This document shows, piece by piece, positions 4,611 to 5,908 of a stretch of DNA of 5,908 bases (its first letter is position 1; each line of letters begins with the position of its first letter). Position numbers and translations under genes: made by a program. The DNA comes from Acidobacteriota bacterium (lineage in GTDB: Bacteria > Acidobacteriota > Polarisedimenticolia > Polarisedimenticolales > Polarisedimenticolaceae), in NCBI GenBank assembly GCA_011773795.1, contig WVWW01000183.1, forward strand, positions 1 through 5,908, in the 5' to 3' direction. A model generated the notes under the pieces. It did not search any database and was not told the origin of the DNA. It saw nothing but the letters and a program-made list of their open reading frames with translations.

Positions 4611-5908
4611 ATGCCAACCAAGAAATCCAGGAAAGCGGTCCGGCCCAGGCCGCCGTTCGAGAAGATCCTCGTCGCCAACCGCGGCGAGATCGCGGTGCGC
4701 GTCATGCGCGCCTGCGCCGAGATGGGCATCAAGTCCGTCGCAGTCTACTCCGACGTCGACCGCACCGCGCTGCACGTGCGCTTCGCCCACGAGGCCTACC
4801 CGATCGGCCCGCCGGCACCCGCCCAGAGCTACCTCAACATCCCGAAGATTATCGAGGTCGCCAGGAAGGCGGGCGCCGACGCCGTCCACCCCGGCTACGG
4901 GTTCCTGTCGGAGAACGCCGAGTTCGCGCGTGCGGTCAACGACGCGGGCCTGACCTTCATCGGCCCGCCGCCGGAGGCGATGGAGGCGGTCGGCGACAAG
5001 GTCCGCGCGCGCGAGCTGATGCTCGCCGCCGGCGTGCCGGTGGTCCCGGGCACCCCGCCGCTCGACGACGACATCGACGCGATCGTCGCGAAGGCCGAGG
5101 AGATCGGCTACCCGGTGCTGCTCAAGGCCGCGGCCGGCGGCGGCGGCAAGGGCATGCGTCTCGTCGAATCGTCGAAGGAGATGAAATCGGCGCTGGCCCA
5201 GGCGCGCGGCGAGGCGGCGACCGCGTTCGGCGACGACCGCGTGTTCCTCGAGAAGTTCGTCGTGCGGCCGCGGCACATCGAGTTCCAGATCCTCGCCGAC
5301 CGTCACGGCAACTGCGTGCACCTGCTGGAGCGCGAGTGCTCGATCCAGCGGCGGCACCAGAAGCTGATCGAGGAGTGTCCCTCCCCGGTGATCGACGAGA
5401 AGACCCGCGCCGAGGTCGGCGAGCTCGCGGTGAAGGCGGTCCAGGCGGCGGGCTACGTCAACGCCGGCACCGTCGAGTTCCTGCGCGGCGACGACGGCTC
5501 GTTCTACTTCATGGAGGTCAACGCGCGGCTGCAGGTCGAGCACCCGGTGACCGAGGTGGTCACCGGGATCGACCTGGTCAAGGCGATGATCCGAGTCGCG
5601 GCGGGGGAGAAGCTCCCCTGGAAGCAGGACGACATCGAGCGCCGCGGCCACGCGATCGAGTGCCGCATCATCGCCGAGGACCCGGCGCGCAACTTCATGC
5701 CCGCGCCGGGCACGATCACCGGCCTGCGCACCCCCGCCGGTCCCGGCGTGCGCTACGACGACGCCACCTACGCCGGCTGGACCGTGCCGGTGCACTACGA
5801 CCCGATGATCGCCAAGCTCGTGTCGTGGGGCCGCGACCGCCACGAGGCGATCGAGCGCATGACCCGCGCGCTCAACGAGCTGCGCATCGACGGCCTGACC
5901 ACCTCGGT
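4611..5908 (+). CDS. Biotin carboxylase subunit of an acyl-CoA carboxylase (3' end outside window)
   Basis: An open frame from ATG 4611 runs off the right edge (432 codons plus 2 nt). It encodes a biotin carboxylase: KILVANRGEIAVR (18-30), HPGYGFLSEN (93-102), ATP-grasp glycine loop GGGGKGM (176-182) after Lys172, PRHIEFQ (220-226), ECSIQRRHQK (242-251), and MEVNARLQVEHPVTE (301-315) with the metal- and catalysis-related Glu, Asn and Arg. The enzyme uses ATP and bicarbonate to carboxylate biotin on a carrier protein. A basic N-terminal extension of about 15 residues precedes the core. Some 35 residues of the carboxylase domain are still missing, so I cannot tell stand-alone AccC (acetyl-CoA carboxylase) from the longer propionyl-, methylcrotonyl- or geranyl-type alpha subunit with a fused biotin domain. 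Only 14 of the 432 codons end in A or T, unlike the left block. It is divergent from the methyltransferase gene and probably unrelated to it in function. Confidence 0.93.
   Translation, partial: MPTKKSRKAVRPRPPFEKILVANRGEIAVRVMRACAEMGIKSVAVYSDVDRTALHVRFAHEAYPIGPPAPAQSYLNIPKIIEVARKAGADAVHPGYGFLSENAEFARAVNDAGLTFIGPPPEAMEAVGDKVRARELMLAAGVPVVPGTPPLDDDIDAIVAKAEEIGYPVLLKAAAGGGGKGMRLVESSKEMKSALAQARGEAATAFGDDRVFLEKFVVRPRHIEFQILADRHGNCVHLLERECSIQRRHQKLIEECPSPVIDEKTRAEVGELAVKAVQAAGYVNAGTVEFLRGDDGSFYFMEVNARLQVEHPVTEVVTGIDLVKAMIRVAAGEKLPWKQDDIERRGHAIECRIIAEDPARNFMPAPGTITGLRTPAGPGVRYDDATYAGWTVPVHYDPMIAKLVSWGRDRHEAIERMTRALNELRIDGLTTS

Noticed and set aside
4501..4953. 150-codon plus-strand open frame starting in the intergenic region
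   Set aside because: Most of it is out of frame with the biotin carboxylase and yields an Arg/Ser/Pro-rich product typical of a shadow frame.
4587..5843. 418-codon minus-strand open frame
   Set aside because: It is antisense to the biotin carboxylase. The product is a low-complexity run of His, Arg, Asp, Val and Leu, as expected opposite a gene with nearly all G/C third positions. The real gene is on the plus strand from 4611.

Overview
The window reads as chromosomal DNA of a high-GC bacterium, probably Gram-negative. The biotin carboxylase at the right edge resembles those of myxobacterial or other 'deltaproteobacterial'-type lineages, but that placement is an impression and not a result. 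There are seven protein-coding genes, two of them cut by the window edges. I see no RNA genes, insertion sequences, CRISPR arrays or phage genes.

Left block (1-3729, all + strand, tightly packed, apparently one operon): the C-terminal end of a probable polysaccharide deacetylase; a GNAT-type acyltransferase of about 367 residues that starts with TTG inside the previous stop; a discrete 82-residue acyl carrier protein (ACP) with its phosphopantetheine serine; a short (432 aa) AMP-forming acyl or aminoacyl ligase; and a FabG-like short-chain reductase. Junctions are 4-nt overlaps, a 6-nt gap and a 17-nt gap, so translation is probably coupled throughout. Together these could activate a carboxylic acid, load it on the ACP, reduce it at a beta-keto group and pass it to an acceptor, perhaps an amino sugar exposed by the deacetylase. 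This is the most interesting part of the window. It resembles the logic of Nod-factor N-acylation and of acyl-decorated sugars in glycan loci, but no known system is identified.

Middle (3722-4501, - strand): a TylF/MycF-like SAM-dependent methyltransferase runs convergently into the reductase, with an 8-bp overlap of the two coding ends. Its likely role is O-methylation of a sugar, consistent with a glycan-decoration locus.

Junction (4502-4610): a 109-bp divergent intergenic region holds a consensus TATAAT box just ahead of the right-hand gene, a weaker candidate promoter for the methyltransferase, and a small perfect inverted repeat.

Right (4611-5908, + strand, runs off the window): the biotin carboxylase of an acyl-CoA carboxylase, a core-metabolism gene. 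Its third codon positions are almost all G or C, unlike the left block. The junction may therefore be the edge of an acquired or fast-evolving glycan locus beside a core gene.
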